NCBI GenBank assembly: GCA_016783285.1
Contig: JADHWW010000001.1
Location: 1 to 64,000, forward strand
Length of the DNA: 64,000 nucleotides
Direction of reading: 5' to 3'
Origin: Anaerolineae bacterium
GTDB taxonomy: Bacteria > Chloroflexota > Anaerolineae > B4-G1
The translations under genes were made by a program, and so were the position numbers. How positions within the stretch are numbered: position 1 is the first letter of the stretch; each line of letters starts with the position of its first letter. A model generated the notes under the pieces. It saw nothing but the letters and a program-made list of their open reading frames with translations, was not told the DNA's origin and made no database searches. Shown piece by piece: positions 1 to 9,901 of the stretch.

Positions 1-6
1 GGCAAG

Positions 7-1707
7 ATGAAGCAATGGAGGTACTGGATCATCATTGGAGCGGTGCTGCTGGCTTTGGTTGCTCTCATCGGGTGGGCCAGCGCCTACACCCCGCTGTTGA
101 CTCCCAGCGCATCGGAGGAGTGGAGCCGGGGACGACTGCTCGGCGTGACGCCGGTGAGCAATGCGGTGGATGTCCAGGCCGCACCCGATGGCGGACTGTT
201 TTTGGCCTGGGTGGACCTCGATGATCGGCTGCATGTGGTGCAGTTGGGAACACAAGGTCAGGTCGTCATAGACCGGACGCCCAGATTGGGAACAGAGGTC
301 CCACGGGAGCCGCACTTCCTCGTAGGGCCAGAGGGTGAAATTCACCTCGTCTGGCGAGAGACGGGCGGGGGCCGCTCGCTCCTGACCTACGCCCGGCTGG
401 ACAGCGCTGGTTCGGTGCAGGTTGGCCCGCTCCCCCTCTCGCTGCCGGGAGATGAGGCCCAATCCCCATGCCTGGCTTTTAACCGTCGGGGTGGAATCGA
501 GGTTTTCTGGACCGGGCAGGCGGGCATCTACCGGGCCGCGCTGAGCGCCGAGGGAAAGATGCAGGGCGAACCCGTCCTGCTGGTCGATGACGGCAGGGAC
601 GTCAGTATACAGGTGGATCGGGAGGGGCTCTTCCATCTCGCCTGGCTACGGGAGACAGGGTCAAACAGGAAGGCGATCTACTATGCCTCTCTTGATCCAG
701 AGCAGGACGATCTGAGCCAGCCGGAAGAGATGGGTAGGATCTTTCTGCGCGCGGGCCAACGCGTGGAAAGCCTCGTCATGGGTATTGATAGTGACACTGG
801 CTACATCCTGTGGGTCATCCAGGATTTCCGAGATATCGCTTCCAGCGCCCGGTACGCTTTCTTTCCTCTGGAGATACCGCGCCAGAAGAATGTTAGAAGC
901 CTGCGGTTAGACGAAGGTGGCAATCCACTGAGTCTTCGGGCTGTGCGCGGCCAGTACGAAACGTTGCTCGTCGCTCTGGCCGAGACGGTCATGGCGCCAG
1001 ATGGCCCAGGACTTCAGATCGGTGTCATCGCCGTGCGGGGCGAGGAGTTGTCAGGGGATCATGTCTGGGCAACAGTTGGCCGTCTATCTGGGGGATCGAC
1101 GGCTGCCGCTGACCAGAGTGGCTGGCCGGAGGATCAGTATGTCGTCACTGCTTCGGGTGGTTCTTCCCTCAAGCCGAGCCTGGCGGTGGATGCACAGGGC
1201 AATCTTCACCTGGCCTGGTTGGAGACGGGGGGCTTCGGAGTGTACCGCGTGGCCTACGCCAGCACTGCCTCCGGGGTGAAAGAGGCTTACAACGCCCTGA
1301 CGTTGTGGGACGTGACTGACCGTGCGCTGGGCGCTGCTATGCAACTTTTCCTGGTAGTGGGCTTCACGCCGGTGCTGGCCTTCTCTTGGTCTCTATTTCC
1401 TCTAATGTTGTTACTCGGCTACCATCTGGTCACCGGGTACGAGAGACTGACAGCGCCGGGAGCACGGGCGGCCCTTGGTGGCGCCGCGTTGCTGGAAGTG
1501 GTGTGCACCTATCTGCTCTATCCTCATCGTAGCAGCATGCCCGTGGTACTCCAGTGGAGTATGCCGCTTGCCACGGCCGCTGTCGCTCTGTTGTTGACGG
1601 CGCTGTATCTGCGGAAGCGAGACGAGCAACCGTTGTTTGGGGCCTTCTTTGTCTTCGCTCTCGCCCATGGTTTGCTTCAGATAATGCTCTTTGTACTCCT
1701 GCGCTAG
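7..1707 (+). CDS. Membrane protein with extracytoplasmic beta-propeller-like repeats
   Basis: The 566-residue product has an N-terminal membrane anchor (about residues 8-28). A long region of about 400 residues follows in which a beta-strand motif recurs (LAWVD, LVWRE, HLAWLRE, LAWLETGG), as in sialidase- or propeller-type repeats. The C-terminal 130 residues hold four or five hydrophobic helices. The stop is nine bases before the next permease gene, so the two are probably one operon. I do not recognise a named family. An accessory or sensory role for the adjacent ABC transporter is inference from position. The ribosome-binding region lies at the window edge, so the operon may begin further upstream. 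Confidence 0.72.
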   Translation: MKQWRYWIIIGAVLLALVALIGWASAYTPLLTPSASEEWSRGRLLGVTPVSNAVDVQAAPDGGLFLAWVDLDDRLHVVQLGTQGQVVIDRTPRLGTEVPREPHFLVGPEGEIHLVWRETGGGRSLLTYARLDSAGSVQVGPLPLSLPGDEAQSPCLAFNRRGGIEVFWTGQAGIYRAALSAEGKMQGEPVLLVDDGRDVSIQVDREGLFHLAWLRETGSNRKAIYYASLDPEQDDLSQPEEMGRIFLRAGQRVESLVMGIDSDTGYILWVIQDFRDIASSARYAFFPLEIPRQKNVRSLRLDEGGNPLSLRAVRGQYETLLVALAETVMAPDGPGLQIGVIAVRGEELSGDHVWATVGRLSGGSTAAADQSGWPEDQYVVTASGGSSLKPSLAVDAQGNLHLAWLETGGFGVYRVAYASTASGVKEAYNALTLWDVTDRALGAAMQLFLVVGFTPVLAFSWSLFPLMLLLGYHLVTGYERLTAPGARAALGGAALLEVVCTYLLYPHRSSMPVVLQWSMPLATAAVALLLTALYLRKRDEQPLFGAFFVFALAHGLLQIMLFVLLR

Positions 1708-1716
1708 TAAAGCGGG

Positions 1717-3798
1717 ATGGTGTTTTGGCGAGGTTTTATTGAATTGATCACCGCTCCAGTTGGTGACCTGGTCTATCACCTGGTGACACTGTTCGCTATT
1801 CACTTCATCCTGGGAGTAACATTCGAGCGCTGGAATCGCCGCCGCCGAGATCCGACTGCCATACGATTGCTGGTGACCGGCGTGGGTTTTGCCTTCGCAC
1901 GCACACTACTGATATTCATCGCCGTGCTTGACCGCGCCAGAGCGGTATCGCCCAACGTCATTCTGCCCCCCCTTGAGCGCTTCCTCGACCTCGCCACGTT
2001 GCTGCTGGTTGCCTGGGCGTTCCTGCCGGTTCTGGAGCAGCACGCACGTCTTGGTGTGACGCTGTTGCTCTTTACGCTCCTGGTAACTGCGGGCGTCTAT
2101 GTGGCTTTCGCTATTCTCTGGCCATTGGCCGAGGTCCAGGGCATCGCCTACAACGATTGTTGGCAGGAGACAGTGTGGGAGTTCTCTACCATAGTGGTTC
2201 TCGTACTGGCGCTTATCGCCGCTGTGGCATGGCGCAAGGGTCGTTCGCACGATAGGAGATTGATCACCTGCCTGTTTGCCCTCTGGCTCACCGGTCACGT
2301 CCTGCAGATCACAGTTCCAGTCACCGATCCTCACATTGCCGGCTGGGTGCGATGGGCCAACCTGGCCGTTTTGCCCCTGCTGGCTGGCCTCGTGTACCGC
2401 CGCTCGCTGAGCGTGCCCCCAGCCACCGCCAGGGATGCCGCCGGCGTCCGGTCGTGGCTGCGATGGGGCGTGTCGGCTGTGCGTGCTGGCGACTATGCCG
2501 AGGCACGTCGCTGTTTTCAGACGGCCCGTGACGTTGATCCGGACAATGTCGTCGCCCTGCTCTGGCTGGCATGGCTGGCGCATACCCGGCTGGAGAGCCT
2601 GGCTCTGTTCAGCCATGTACTGGAGCTGGACCCGAAGAACGAGAGCGCTCACACTGGCATTCGCTGGGCGAGGCGCCGCCCCTCGCCTGATGGGCGTTAT
2701 GACGACCTGATCGCTGCCGGTCAACTGCCCGCAGCGATACAAAGGCCCGAGACAATTTCACCCCCTGGGCTCTCTGTTCTACGGGACATATTGCGCCCGT
2801 CCAGAGTCCGGGAAGGCGTGCGGGGGGAGGTCTCGGCACAGCGTGCTCGCTGGCTCGGCAGTCCAGCAGGTATGGCAAGCGTGTTCCTGCGCTTCACCTG
2901 GCGTCTCCTCCCTACGCCCGCGCTCCTGGTGGTTCTGGTCTTTTTCGTGGCACTGACTGTAAATCTGGGGCAGGAGGGGGGCCTGGGATCGCTGCCGGTA
3001 GTGGCTCCTTCCGCCGCTGGTTTCACTATTGACTACCTGGCGAACCTGGTTCAGGGAGATATGGGGGTTATTGCGCCCCTCTATCCCAGCGCCTCCACCC
3101 CATCCGTCGCCGCTAAATTGGCCCGTGCTCTTCCCAGATCTTTGGGACTGTTGACCATTGCGATGACACTGGCGATTATCATTGGTCTGCCACTGGGAAT
3201 CGGGGCGGGGCTGCGGCGCAAGACCGGTTTCTCTGGCCTGCTGGTCTTCCTCTCTGTCCTGGGCATCTCCACCCCCAGTTACTTTGCCGCCATGCTCCTG
3301 ATCTGGTTCGACGTCTGGCTCTACCGCACCACCGGAACGGACTTTCTGCCGGTGCACGGCTTCGGATGGGACGCCCACCTGATTCTGCCCGCCTTGGTGC
3401 TGGCGGCCCGTCCCGCGGCCAACGTGATGCGGTTAGGGTACAATGCTCTGGTGGATGTTTTGGACGCAGACTTCGTGCGCACTGCCCACGCCAAGGGGCT
3501 CGGGCCATGGGTCGTGCTGTTCCGCCACGTTCTGCGGGCCGCTGGCGTGCCCCTCTTGACCACCGTGGCCGTCTCCCTCCGCTTCAGTCTGGCGATCCTG
3601 CCCATCGTCGAGTACATCTTCAACTGGTCGGGGGTGGGCCAAGGGCTGCTGGAGGCGGTCCAGGCGCAGGACACGACCACGGTGATCGGGATGGTCTTGC
3701 CCCTGGCTATCCTCTTCATCCTCGTCAATCTCCTCCTCGAGGCCCTCTACCTCGTCGTGGACCCACGACTGCGGGCGCGGGAGGCGGGTGCAGTATGA
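1717..3798 (+). CDS. DppB-like ABC transporter permease with N-terminal membrane and TPR extension
   Basis: The last roughly 310 of 693 residues form a peptide/nickel-type ABC permease (DppB/OppB family). It has the cytoplasmic EAA loop near residues 583-605 (VRTAHAKGLGPWVVLFRHVL) that docks on the ATPase. Ahead of it lie about seven hydrophobic helices (residues 1-235) and a short TPR-like stretch (residues about 240-310, ARRCFQTARDVDPDN). That doubles the usual family length of about 320 residues. The stop overlaps the next start by four bases (ATGA), so the two permeases are translationally coupled. No ABC ATPase gene is present nearby. The extension's role is unknown; scaffolding or partner binding is an inference. 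Confidence 0.82.
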   Translation: MVFWRGFIELITAPVGDLVYHLVTLFAIHFILGVTFERWNRRRRDPTAIRLLVTGVGFAFARTLLIFIAVLDRARAVSPNVILPPLERFLDLATLLLVAWAFLPVLEQHARLGVTLLLFTLLVTAGVYVAFAILWPLAEVQGIAYNDCWQETVWEFSTIVVLVLALIAAVAWRKGRSHDRRLITCLFALWLTGHVLQITVPVTDPHIAGWVRWANLAVLPLLAGLVYRRSLSVPPATARDAAGVRSWLRWGVSAVRAGDYAEARRCFQTARDVDPDNVVALLWLAWLAHTRLESLALFSHVLELDPKNESAHTGIRWARRRPSPDGRYDDLIAAGQLPAAIQRPETISPPGLSVLRDILRPSRVREGVRGEVSAQRARWLGSPAGMASVFLRFTWRLLPTPALLVVLVFFVALTVNLGQEGGLGSLPVVAPSAAGFTIDYLANLVQGDMGVIAPLYPSASTPSVAAKLARALPRSLGLLTIAMTLAIIIGLPLGIGAGLRRKTGFSGLLVFLSVLGISTPSYFAAMLLIWFDVWLYRTTGTDFLPVHGFGWDAHLILPALVLAARPAANVMRLGYNALVDVLDADFVRTAHAKGLGPWVVLFRHVLRAAGVPLLTTVAVSLRFSLAILPIVEYIFNWSGVGQGLLEAVQAQDTTTVIGMVLPLAILFILVNLLLEALYLVVDPRLRAREAGAV

Positions 3799-6122
3799 AG
3801 CCGCAGACCTTGTGGCAGCGACTGGGCCGGGCAGTGCGGGATCGCTCCTTCATCGTCGGTTCTATCCTGGTGACCCTCTTCCTCTTAGTAGCGGTCCTGG
3901 GGCCGGAGGTGGCATCCCACAACCCCTATATGCGGGACCGCGTCCAGACCATTGACGGAAAACTGTACCGTGCCCCCATTCCACCCTGCGACCTCTACCC
4001 GATGGGGACCGATGACCAGGGACGGGATATGCTCTCCATGCTACTCCATGGGGCACGGCAGACACTTGTGACTGCGTTCGTGGCGATGATGACGCGGCTG
4101 CTGCTGGGGCTTCTGCTGGGCACGCTGGCCGGCTGGTGGCCGGGTAGCCTCTTCGACCGGGCAGTCACCGGTCTGATCGAGTTCCTGGCCGCGATTCCCG
4201 GCCTGATCCTGGCGATGCTCCTCGTCTTTGCCGTCGGCATCCGCCAGGGACAGATTGCGTTCATCGTGGCGCTGTCGCTGGTGGGGTGGGGGGAGGTGAC
4301 CCAGATCGTGCGCAGCCACGTCCTGGTCATCCGCAACAAGCTCTACATCCTGGCTGCGCGGGCGGTGGGGCTCGGTTCGGCGCAGGTTCTCAGCCGCCAC
4401 GTCTTGCCCAACCTGCTGGCGACGCTGCTGGCGTTGGCGGCGCTGGAGATGGGGGGCGTGCTGCTCCTGTTGGGCGAACTGGGCTTTGTCCACGTCTTCA
4501 TCGGCGGTGGAGGCATATACGTGGATGAGGCCGTGGGTACGATCCACTTCTTTGATGTGCCCGATTGGGGGGCGATGTTGGGTACCTCATGGCGTTATTT
4601 CCGCTCTCTCCCTTGGCTCCCACTGGCCCCGGCGCTGGCTTTCTTTGTCACCATCCTGGGCTTCAACTTCTTCGGCTACGGGTTGCAGCGGTTCATTGAG
4701 AAGGGACGATTCCACCCCAGCGGCTGGTCGGTGCTCCGCTTCTTCGCGGTGGTAGTGCTGATCCTCTTCGGCGCTCGGGCGCTCCTGGCGAGCACCAGCA
4801 CCGAGGCCCGGTTCACCGACCTGGCCCGCCAGTTCGACGTGCAGCGGGCCTGGAACGACATATCCTACCTCACACAGCCGGAGTTAGAGGGGCGGCCCAC
4901 CGGCCCGGGCGGGGGTTTCCAGTCTGCGGGCTACATCGCCTACCAGTTCGAGCAGGCTGGGCTCACCCCGCTGCCCGACGGGACATACTTCCAGCCCTAC
5001 ACCGCGGTCCGCGGGCGGGTCACCGCCGAGCCTGTATTAGAGATTCTGGGACCGGATGGAGAGCCGCACATGCGGTTCGACGGAGGAGTCTCCTTCGATC
5101 CCTTGCAGCCCTTCGAAACCGAGGGAAGCAGGGAAGAGGAACTGCTGGTGATGGGAAACACGCGCGACGCCGTGGCAATCAGAAAGGTTATCTTGCTGCT
5201 CGACTCGGCAGAGGAGTTTTACGTACCGTGGAATTACCACGTACCCGCCAACGCGGTTGTCTTACGCCTGGTGCCCGACGACGGGCTGGGGCCCAATGAC
5301 CTGGCCCCTCCCTCCGATCCTCATCGCTTCATACCCTCTTATCCCAACCTGCTCATCAGCGAGTCTGCCGCCCGGCAACTGCTGGCGGAGGCGGGGCTGG
5401 ACCTGGACGAACTCCGGGCAGCGCGGGAAGCGGGGCAGCGGATCGAGTTGGAGACCGGTCTGCGGGTCCAGGTAGAGGCGGGGCTGGCCTACGAAGAGGT
5501 GTCGGCGGCCAACGTCGTCGGCTATTTCCCCGCCGCGGACATCACAACCCAGGGGGATCGCATCCTGGTCGCCGCCACCTACACCGGGCCCTCCCCGCAG
5601 GAGGGAGTGATCTACCCCGGGGCGGACGAGGACGGTAGCGGCGTGGCGGTGATGCTGGAGGTGGCCCGGTTGTGGCGGGACCTGGGGTTCGAGCCGAAGC
5701 GGACGGTGGTCTTCGCCGCTTTCGACGAGGCAGGAGGAGAGCATTTCGTCAACCACCCGATCCTCCCGACCAGCCCATCGGACACCTGGACATCGGTGAT
5801 CCTCCAGGGCGTGGGGGCGGGCGAGCCGCGGCTCGCCCAGATGGAGGCGGGGTCTGGCCTGGCCCGCGCCTTCGACCAGAGTGCCCGTCGGTTCGGAGTG
5901 CGCACGGAGGAAATGGAGGATTGGCAATTCTTCTTCACGAGTGGGCCTCGACGTTCGGGGCGCGTCAGTTCGGACACTTCCTACTCCGGGTTGGCGGTGA
6001 CCCGGCCAGGGGACGACCTCTCCGGCACGCCTGCCGACGTGCTGGACCACCTGGACCCGCAGTTGCTGGGGGAGGCCGGGCGGACGGTGGCCCACTACCT
6101 GATGGCGCTCAGTTCTCGATAG
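3795..6122 (+). CDS. DppC-like ABC permease fused to a degenerate M28 peptidase domain
   Basis: I chose the ATG that overlaps the previous stop (ATGA); an open frame continues upstream but is antiparallel noise inside the DppB gene. Residues 1-310 are a DppC-type permease with an EAA loop (AARAVGLGSAQVLSRHVLPN, about 182-202). After one more membrane helix, residues 330-775 are an extracytoplasmic M28 (aminopeptidase) fold. The bridging aspartate region is kept (GADEDGSG, about 609-616). The first zinc-binding motif, normally AHYD, reads ATYT near residue 594, and the usual EE pair reads DEAGGE near 644. The peptidase is therefore probably catalytically dead or altered. Permease and peptidase fused in one chain is unusual. 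Confidence 0.85.
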   Translation: MKPQTLWQRLGRAVRDRSFIVGSILVTLFLLVAVLGPEVASHNPYMRDRVQTIDGKLYRAPIPPCDLYPMGTDDQGRDMLSMLLHGARQTLVTAFVAMMTRLLLGLLLGTLAGWWPGSLFDRAVTGLIEFLAAIPGLILAMLLVFAVGIRQGQIAFIVALSLVGWGEVTQIVRSHVLVIRNKLYILAARAVGLGSAQVLSRHVLPNLLATLLALAALEMGGVLLLLGELGFVHVFIGGGGIYVDEAVGTIHFFDVPDWGAMLGTSWRYFRSLPWLPLAPALAFFVTILGFNFFGYGLQRFIEKGRFHPSGWSVLRFFAVVVLILFGARALLASTSTEARFTDLARQFDVQRAWNDISYLTQPELEGRPTGPGGGFQSAGYIAYQFEQAGLTPLPDGTYFQPYTAVRGRVTAEPVLEILGPDGEPHMRFDGGVSFDPLQPFETEGSREEELLVMGNTRDAVAIRKVILLLDSAEEFYVPWNYHVPANAVVLRLVPDDGLGPNDLAPPSDPHRFIPSYPNLLISESAARQLLAEAGLDLDELRAAREAGQRIELETGLRVQVEAGLAYEEVSAANVVGYFPAADITTQGDRILVAATYTGPSPQEGVIYPGADEDGSGVAVMLEVARLWRDLGFEPKRTVVFAAFDEAGGEHFVNHPILPTSPSDTWTSVILQGVGAGEPRLAQMEAGSGLARAFDQSARRFGVRTEEMEDWQFFFTSGPRRSGRVSSDTSYSGLAVTRPGDDLSGTPADVLDHLDPQLLGEAGRTVAHYLMALSSR

Positions 6123-6157
6123 GTGATGCTGTTGGTGGTTATGTGGTGGACAAAAAT

Positions 6158-7504
6158 ATGACCACCTCGCTACGTGTAGTGATGGGGCTGTTTGCCCTCA
6201 GTTTGCTGGCGCTGACAGTGACCGGCTTGCCCGTTTACTCCCGTTTGAGTTATCTATGGGGATTTCTGCTGGTGGGCAGTCGGCTCTGGGCCGCGCTGGC
6301 GCTGCGAGGGGTACAAGTGCAACGCAAGGCGCGCATTCGGCGTGCTCAGGTGGGGCAAACTTTTCAAAAGCGGCCTGAGATTCAAAACGACCGACGCGCT
6401 CAAGTGGGACAGATTTTTCAAGAGCGGTTTGAGATTCAAAACGACAGCCGCTTGCCCCGTCTGTGGCTGGAAGTGCGCGACCAATCTGCATTGCCGGGGG
6501 CGCAGGGATCACGTGTGCTGGCCATGATTCGGGGACGGCAACGACGGTCCTACCGGGCGCGTACCCGTCTGGTGCAACGAGGTGTGTTTCCCTTGGGGCC
6601 GACTGTGCTGGCATCAGAGGACCCTTTTGGTCTGTTCCCGGTCAGCCGCATCATGCCACCGGATGTCTCTTTGCTTGTGTATCCCATAACGGTGGAGGTG
6701 CGCGCCTTCCACAGTCCGCCAGGGCTGTTGCCGGGAGGCGAAGCCCTGCGCTGCCGCACACATCAAGTGACTCCAAATGTGGCAGGGGTGCGTGATTATG
6801 CCCCTGGCGATTCCTTGAACCGCATCCATTGGGTGAGCACGGCGCGGCAAGAGCGCCTGATGGTCAAAGAATTTGAACTGGATCCCCTGGCCGAGGTGTG
6901 GGTTTTTCTGGACGCTGCGCGAGAGGTGCAATCCACACTACCCTATTCCCCTCCCGATCTGGCTGTAGATGCCCTGTTGCACCCTCTAGAAGAGGTGGTG
7001 TTGCCGCCCTCCACAGAGGAGTACGCGGTGAGCATCGCTGCCTCGCTAGGACGATATTTTCTGCAGCGCGGGCGTGCGGTAGGGCTGGTGAGTTGCGGTC
7101 AGTCGCAATCTCCAAGCGTGTTGCCCCCTGACCGGGGCGGGCGGCAATTGGGCAAGGTCCTGGAAGCCATGGCACTATTGCGCGCTGTGGGGGATTTGCC
7201 CATCTCGGCCCTGGTGGCAGCCCGAGCCCGACACCTGCCACGCGGTAGCACAGTGATCTTGATCACCCCCTCCGTTCGAGAGGAGGTAGCCCTGACCGTG
7301 GATCACCTGTTGCGGCGGGGGTTGCGACCAGTGGTCGTCTTGCTGGACGCAGCCTCTTTTGGTGGCCCGCCAGGGACGGAAGCCCTGACGACAGCCATCA
7401 CGGCGCTGGGGGCGCCCGTGTGCCAGATAGCAAATGGTGCAGACCTGGGGACTGTTTTGAGTGAGATGGCGGAGGATCTGGTGATCCGATGGGGACAGAG
7501 ATGA
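6158..7504 (+). CDS. DUF58 domain protein
   Basis: Two N-terminal membrane helices are followed by a DUF58 domain, with the family hallmark GVRDYAPGDSLNRIHW near residue 211 and a VWA-like fold after it. The start is the ATG at 6158, because the longer open frame runs back through the preceding gene. Residues 62-97 are two copies of an 18-residue unit (RAQVGQ.FQ.R.EIQND), encoded by a 54-bp tandem repeat at 6341-6448. DUF58 proteins usually sit with a MoxR ATPase and a transglutaminase. Here the transglutaminase follows with overlap, but no MoxR gene is in the window. The role in envelope or secreted-protein assembly is inferred from family context only. Confidence 0.85.
   Translation: MTTSLRVVMGLFALSLLALTVTGLPVYSRLSYLWGFLLVGSRLWAALALRGVQVQRKARIRRAQVGQTFQKRPEIQNDRRAQVGQIFQERFEIQNDSRLPRLWLEVRDQSALPGAQGSRVLAMIRGRQRRSYRARTRLVQRGVFPLGPTVLASEDPFGLFPVSRIMPPDVSLLVYPITVEVRAFHSPPGLLPGGEALRCRTHQVTPNVAGVRDYAPGDSLNRIHWVSTARQERLMVKEFELDPLAEVWVFLDAAREVQSTLPYSPPDLAVDALLHPLEEVVLPPSTEEYAVSIAASLGRYFLQRGRAVGLVSCGQSQSPSVLPPDRGGRQLGKVLEAMALLRAVGDLPISALVAARARHLPRGSTVILITPSVREEVALTVDHLLRRGLRPVVVLLDAASFGGPPGTEALTTAITALGAPVCQIANGADLGTVLSEMAEDLVIRWGQR
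6341..6448 (+). repeat. 54-bp in-frame tandem duplication inside the DUF58 gene
   Basis: Two adjacent 54-bp units, 6341-6394 and 6395-6448, encode near-identical 18-residue segments. The units differ at about ten positions, so the duplication is not brand new. Both remain in frame. Confidence 0.9.
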
Positions 7505-9873
7505 GACCCATGGGACCATTGCCCACGCCACCACGCTCCCATACTTCCACACCTACTTCCCGCTGGTGGGACCTGCCCGCCGTCCTTTTGCTGTTGGCTG
7601 CTCTATTCACCGCCTCCAGTCGTCTGGTCGCCACCCAGTGGACCGATCATCTGGATCGGATCCATACTCTGACCTTCCTGGGGGCACTGGTTGGCCTGGC
7701 TCTGGGCCAGAGTGTCTTCTCCCCCCGCCAGGCCACCGCCTGGGCCCTGGTCTACGGCCTGTTCACTATCCCCTGGCAACTCGGCCTCACACTGGGCCAA
7801 ACCGTCCTATGGACTGAACGATTGATCAGTCTAGCCGGCCGCTTGATCATCACCATTGGCCAACTGGAGCGGCAGGAAGCCGTGCAAGACCCTCTGCTCT
7901 TCCTATCCTTGATGGCCGGTCTCTTCTGGGCGCTGGGCGTGCACGCTGGCTACAATCTCACTCGCCATGCCCGCCCTTGGCGGGCCACGCTTCCCGCCGG
8001 CATGGCGCTGCTCATCATCCAAAACTATGACCCCTTCGTGGCCTCTCGCGTCTGGTTCCTGGCCGGCTACCTTTTTTTTGGCATCTTGCTTCTGGCACGC
8101 CTGACCTATCTGCACCACTATGCCCGCTGGAGGCAAACTCGCGTTCCTCTACCCCCCTATATCGGCTTTGACCTGATCTGGGTCACCCTACTGATCACTG
8201 CCTTGCTTGTCCCAGCAGCCTGGACCATACCTATCCTGGCCGATGTTTTGCCCTCTGCCGAGGAAGCCTGGCAGCGCGTCACCCAGCCCTGGGCCGTCGC
8301 ACGCGACCGCCTGAGCAAGGTATTCTCACCTCTGCGCAGCACCGGCGGCCCGACCGATTACTATGCGTACTATGGTGAGCGCCTTTCATTGGGCCGTGGG
8401 AGCGAACTTTCCGAAACTCCCATTATGACCGTCGACGTCTCGCCCGGTTCTGCCAGGAGCATAGGGGCGCAGTTGCCACGCTCTTACTATTGGCGCGCTC
8501 GTGTCTACGACTCCTACGCCGACGGCCAATGGACCAGCACTCTCTCCACTACACAGTTCGTCACACCCACCCACTCCGGATTGACCTTCCCGGAAGCAGA
8601 GGGGCGCTCAACGGTCATTTTCGACTTTAACTTGTTCGTTCCCATCGCGACCCTCTACACGGCCCCTCAGCCCCTATGGGTCAGTCGCCCTGCCCAGGCA
8701 GACCTGGCCTACAATCCCGACGGCAGCGCCGATCTGTCTGCCTTGCACGTCACCCCGCCCCTGCGCCCTGGCGAAACCTACCAGGCCCGGTCTTCCATCA
8801 GTACCGCCACCGTCGCCCAACTGCGCGCGGCTGGCACCGATTATCCTCTATGGGTCACCGGCCGCTACCTGCAAATCCCCTCGACCGTTACTACTCGTAC
8901 CCTGGAACTGGCCCGCCAGATAGCCCTTACCCAAGACGGGCCCTACGACATTGCCACTGCCGTCACTGCCTACCTGCGCACTTACATCAGTTACCACGAG
9001 ACCGTCCCCACCCCGCATCCCAATCAGGAGCCCCTGGACTGGTTCCTCTTTGATCAGCGTGAGGGCTTTTGCAATTACTACGCCTCCGCCGAGGTCATCT
9101 TGTTGCGTTCCCTGGGTGTCCCTGCTCGGCTGGCCGTCGGCTTTGCCCAGGGCGAACGCCAGGACGAGAGTGATACCTACCTGGTACGTCGGCGCGATGC
9201 CCATGCCTGGCCCGAGGTCTATTTTCCTGGCCTGGGCTGGATTGAATTTGAGCCCACTGTTTCCCAACCTCTGATCCACCGCCCGCCGGGTGAGGGTCAG
9301 CCTGATACACCATCTGTTGGAGAGTCTGAGGGATACTGGCGCGACCGGGAAGAGTTCTTAGGCCTCGAGCCCTATCCGCTCAACGAATCATCCCCCGCTG
9401 CTGCCCCAGGCTTCAGGAAGAGCACAGCCTTGTGGGCCTCATTCCTGGCCTTGGGCCTGATCTTAGTTGCTCTCGTCTGGAGCAAGCGGGGTCGGCGTGC
9501 CCCACCGCCTCTGCCCATCCTGTTGGAAGAAAGCCTGCGCCGCCTTGGCCTGGAGCCACCGTCTGCCCTGCGTCGCTGGGCACATCGCGCCGCTCTATCT
9601 CCTTTGGAGCGCGCCTACCTGGAACTTGCCCGCGCCTTGGCCCGTTTGGGCGACTCCCCCGACCCTGCCGACACACCAGCAGAACGTGCCGCAGCCCTGG
9701 CCCGTCTGCTCCCTCCGGCCGTGGACCCTGCTCAGCGGTTGCTGGCCGAATATTATCTCACGACCTACAGCCCCTGCCCCGGAAACCTGTATATTGCCCA
9801 ACAGGCCGCTCGTGCCATCCGCAACCTGTCTTGGCGAGCCCGGATCCGCTGGCTAACCGTCCGCCAGCGTTAG
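7501..9873 (+). CDS. Membrane-bound transglutaminase-like protein (TgpA/DUF3488 type)
   Basis: Six or seven N-terminal membrane helices precede an extracytoplasmic transglutaminase-like domain. Its cysteine lies in EGFCNYYASAEV (about residue 524) and its histidine in DAHAWPEVYF (about 568). The third acidic residue sits in EFEPT. A further membrane helix and a cytoplasmic DUF4129-like tail follow. This is the standard layout of bacterial membrane transglutaminases that accompany DUF58 proteins. I took the ATG overlapping the DUF58 stop (ATGA); an in-frame ATG twelve bases upstream at 7489 is also possible. The substrate is unknown. Confidence 0.87.
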   Translation: MRPMGPLPTPPRSHTSTPTSRWWDLPAVLLLLAALFTASSRLVATQWTDHLDRIHTLTFLGALVGLALGQSVFSPRQATAWALVYGLFTIPWQLGLTLGQTVLWTERLISLAGRLIITIGQLERQEAVQDPLLFLSLMAGLFWALGVHAGYNLTRHARPWRATLPAGMALLIIQNYDPFVASRVWFLAGYLFFGILLLARLTYLHHYARWRQTRVPLPPYIGFDLIWVTLLITALLVPAAWTIPILADVLPSAEEAWQRVTQPWAVARDRLSKVFSPLRSTGGPTDYYAYYGERLSLGRGSELSETPIMTVDVSPGSARSIGAQLPRSYYWRARVYDSYADGQWTSTLSTTQFVTPTHSGLTFPEAEGRSTVIFDFNLFVPIATLYTAPQPLWVSRPAQADLAYNPDGSADLSALHVTPPLRPGETYQARSSISTATVAQLRAAGTDYPLWVTGRYLQIPSTVTTRTLELARQIALTQDGPYDIATAVTAYLRTYISYHETVPTPHPNQEPLDWFLFDQREGFCNYYASAEVILLRSLGVPARLAVGFAQGERQDESDTYLVRRRDAHAWPEVYFPGLGWIEFEPTVSQPLIHRPPGEGQPDTPSVGESEGYWRDREEFLGLEPYPLNESSPAAAPGFRKSTALWASFLALGLILVALVWSKRGRRAPPPLPILLEESLRRLGLEPPSALRRWAHRAALSPLERAYLELARALARLGDSPDPADTPAERAAALARLLPPAVDPAQRLLAEYYLTTYSPCPGNLYIAQQAARAIRNLSWRARIRWLTVRQR

Positions 9874-9901
9874 AAATCATTGTTCCCACGCAAACCGGGA
9901 G

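Noticed and set aside
3366..3794. Upstream extension of the DppC-M28 gene
   Set aside because: Lies entirely inside the DppB EAA region in another frame; the ATGA-coupled start at 3795 is better.
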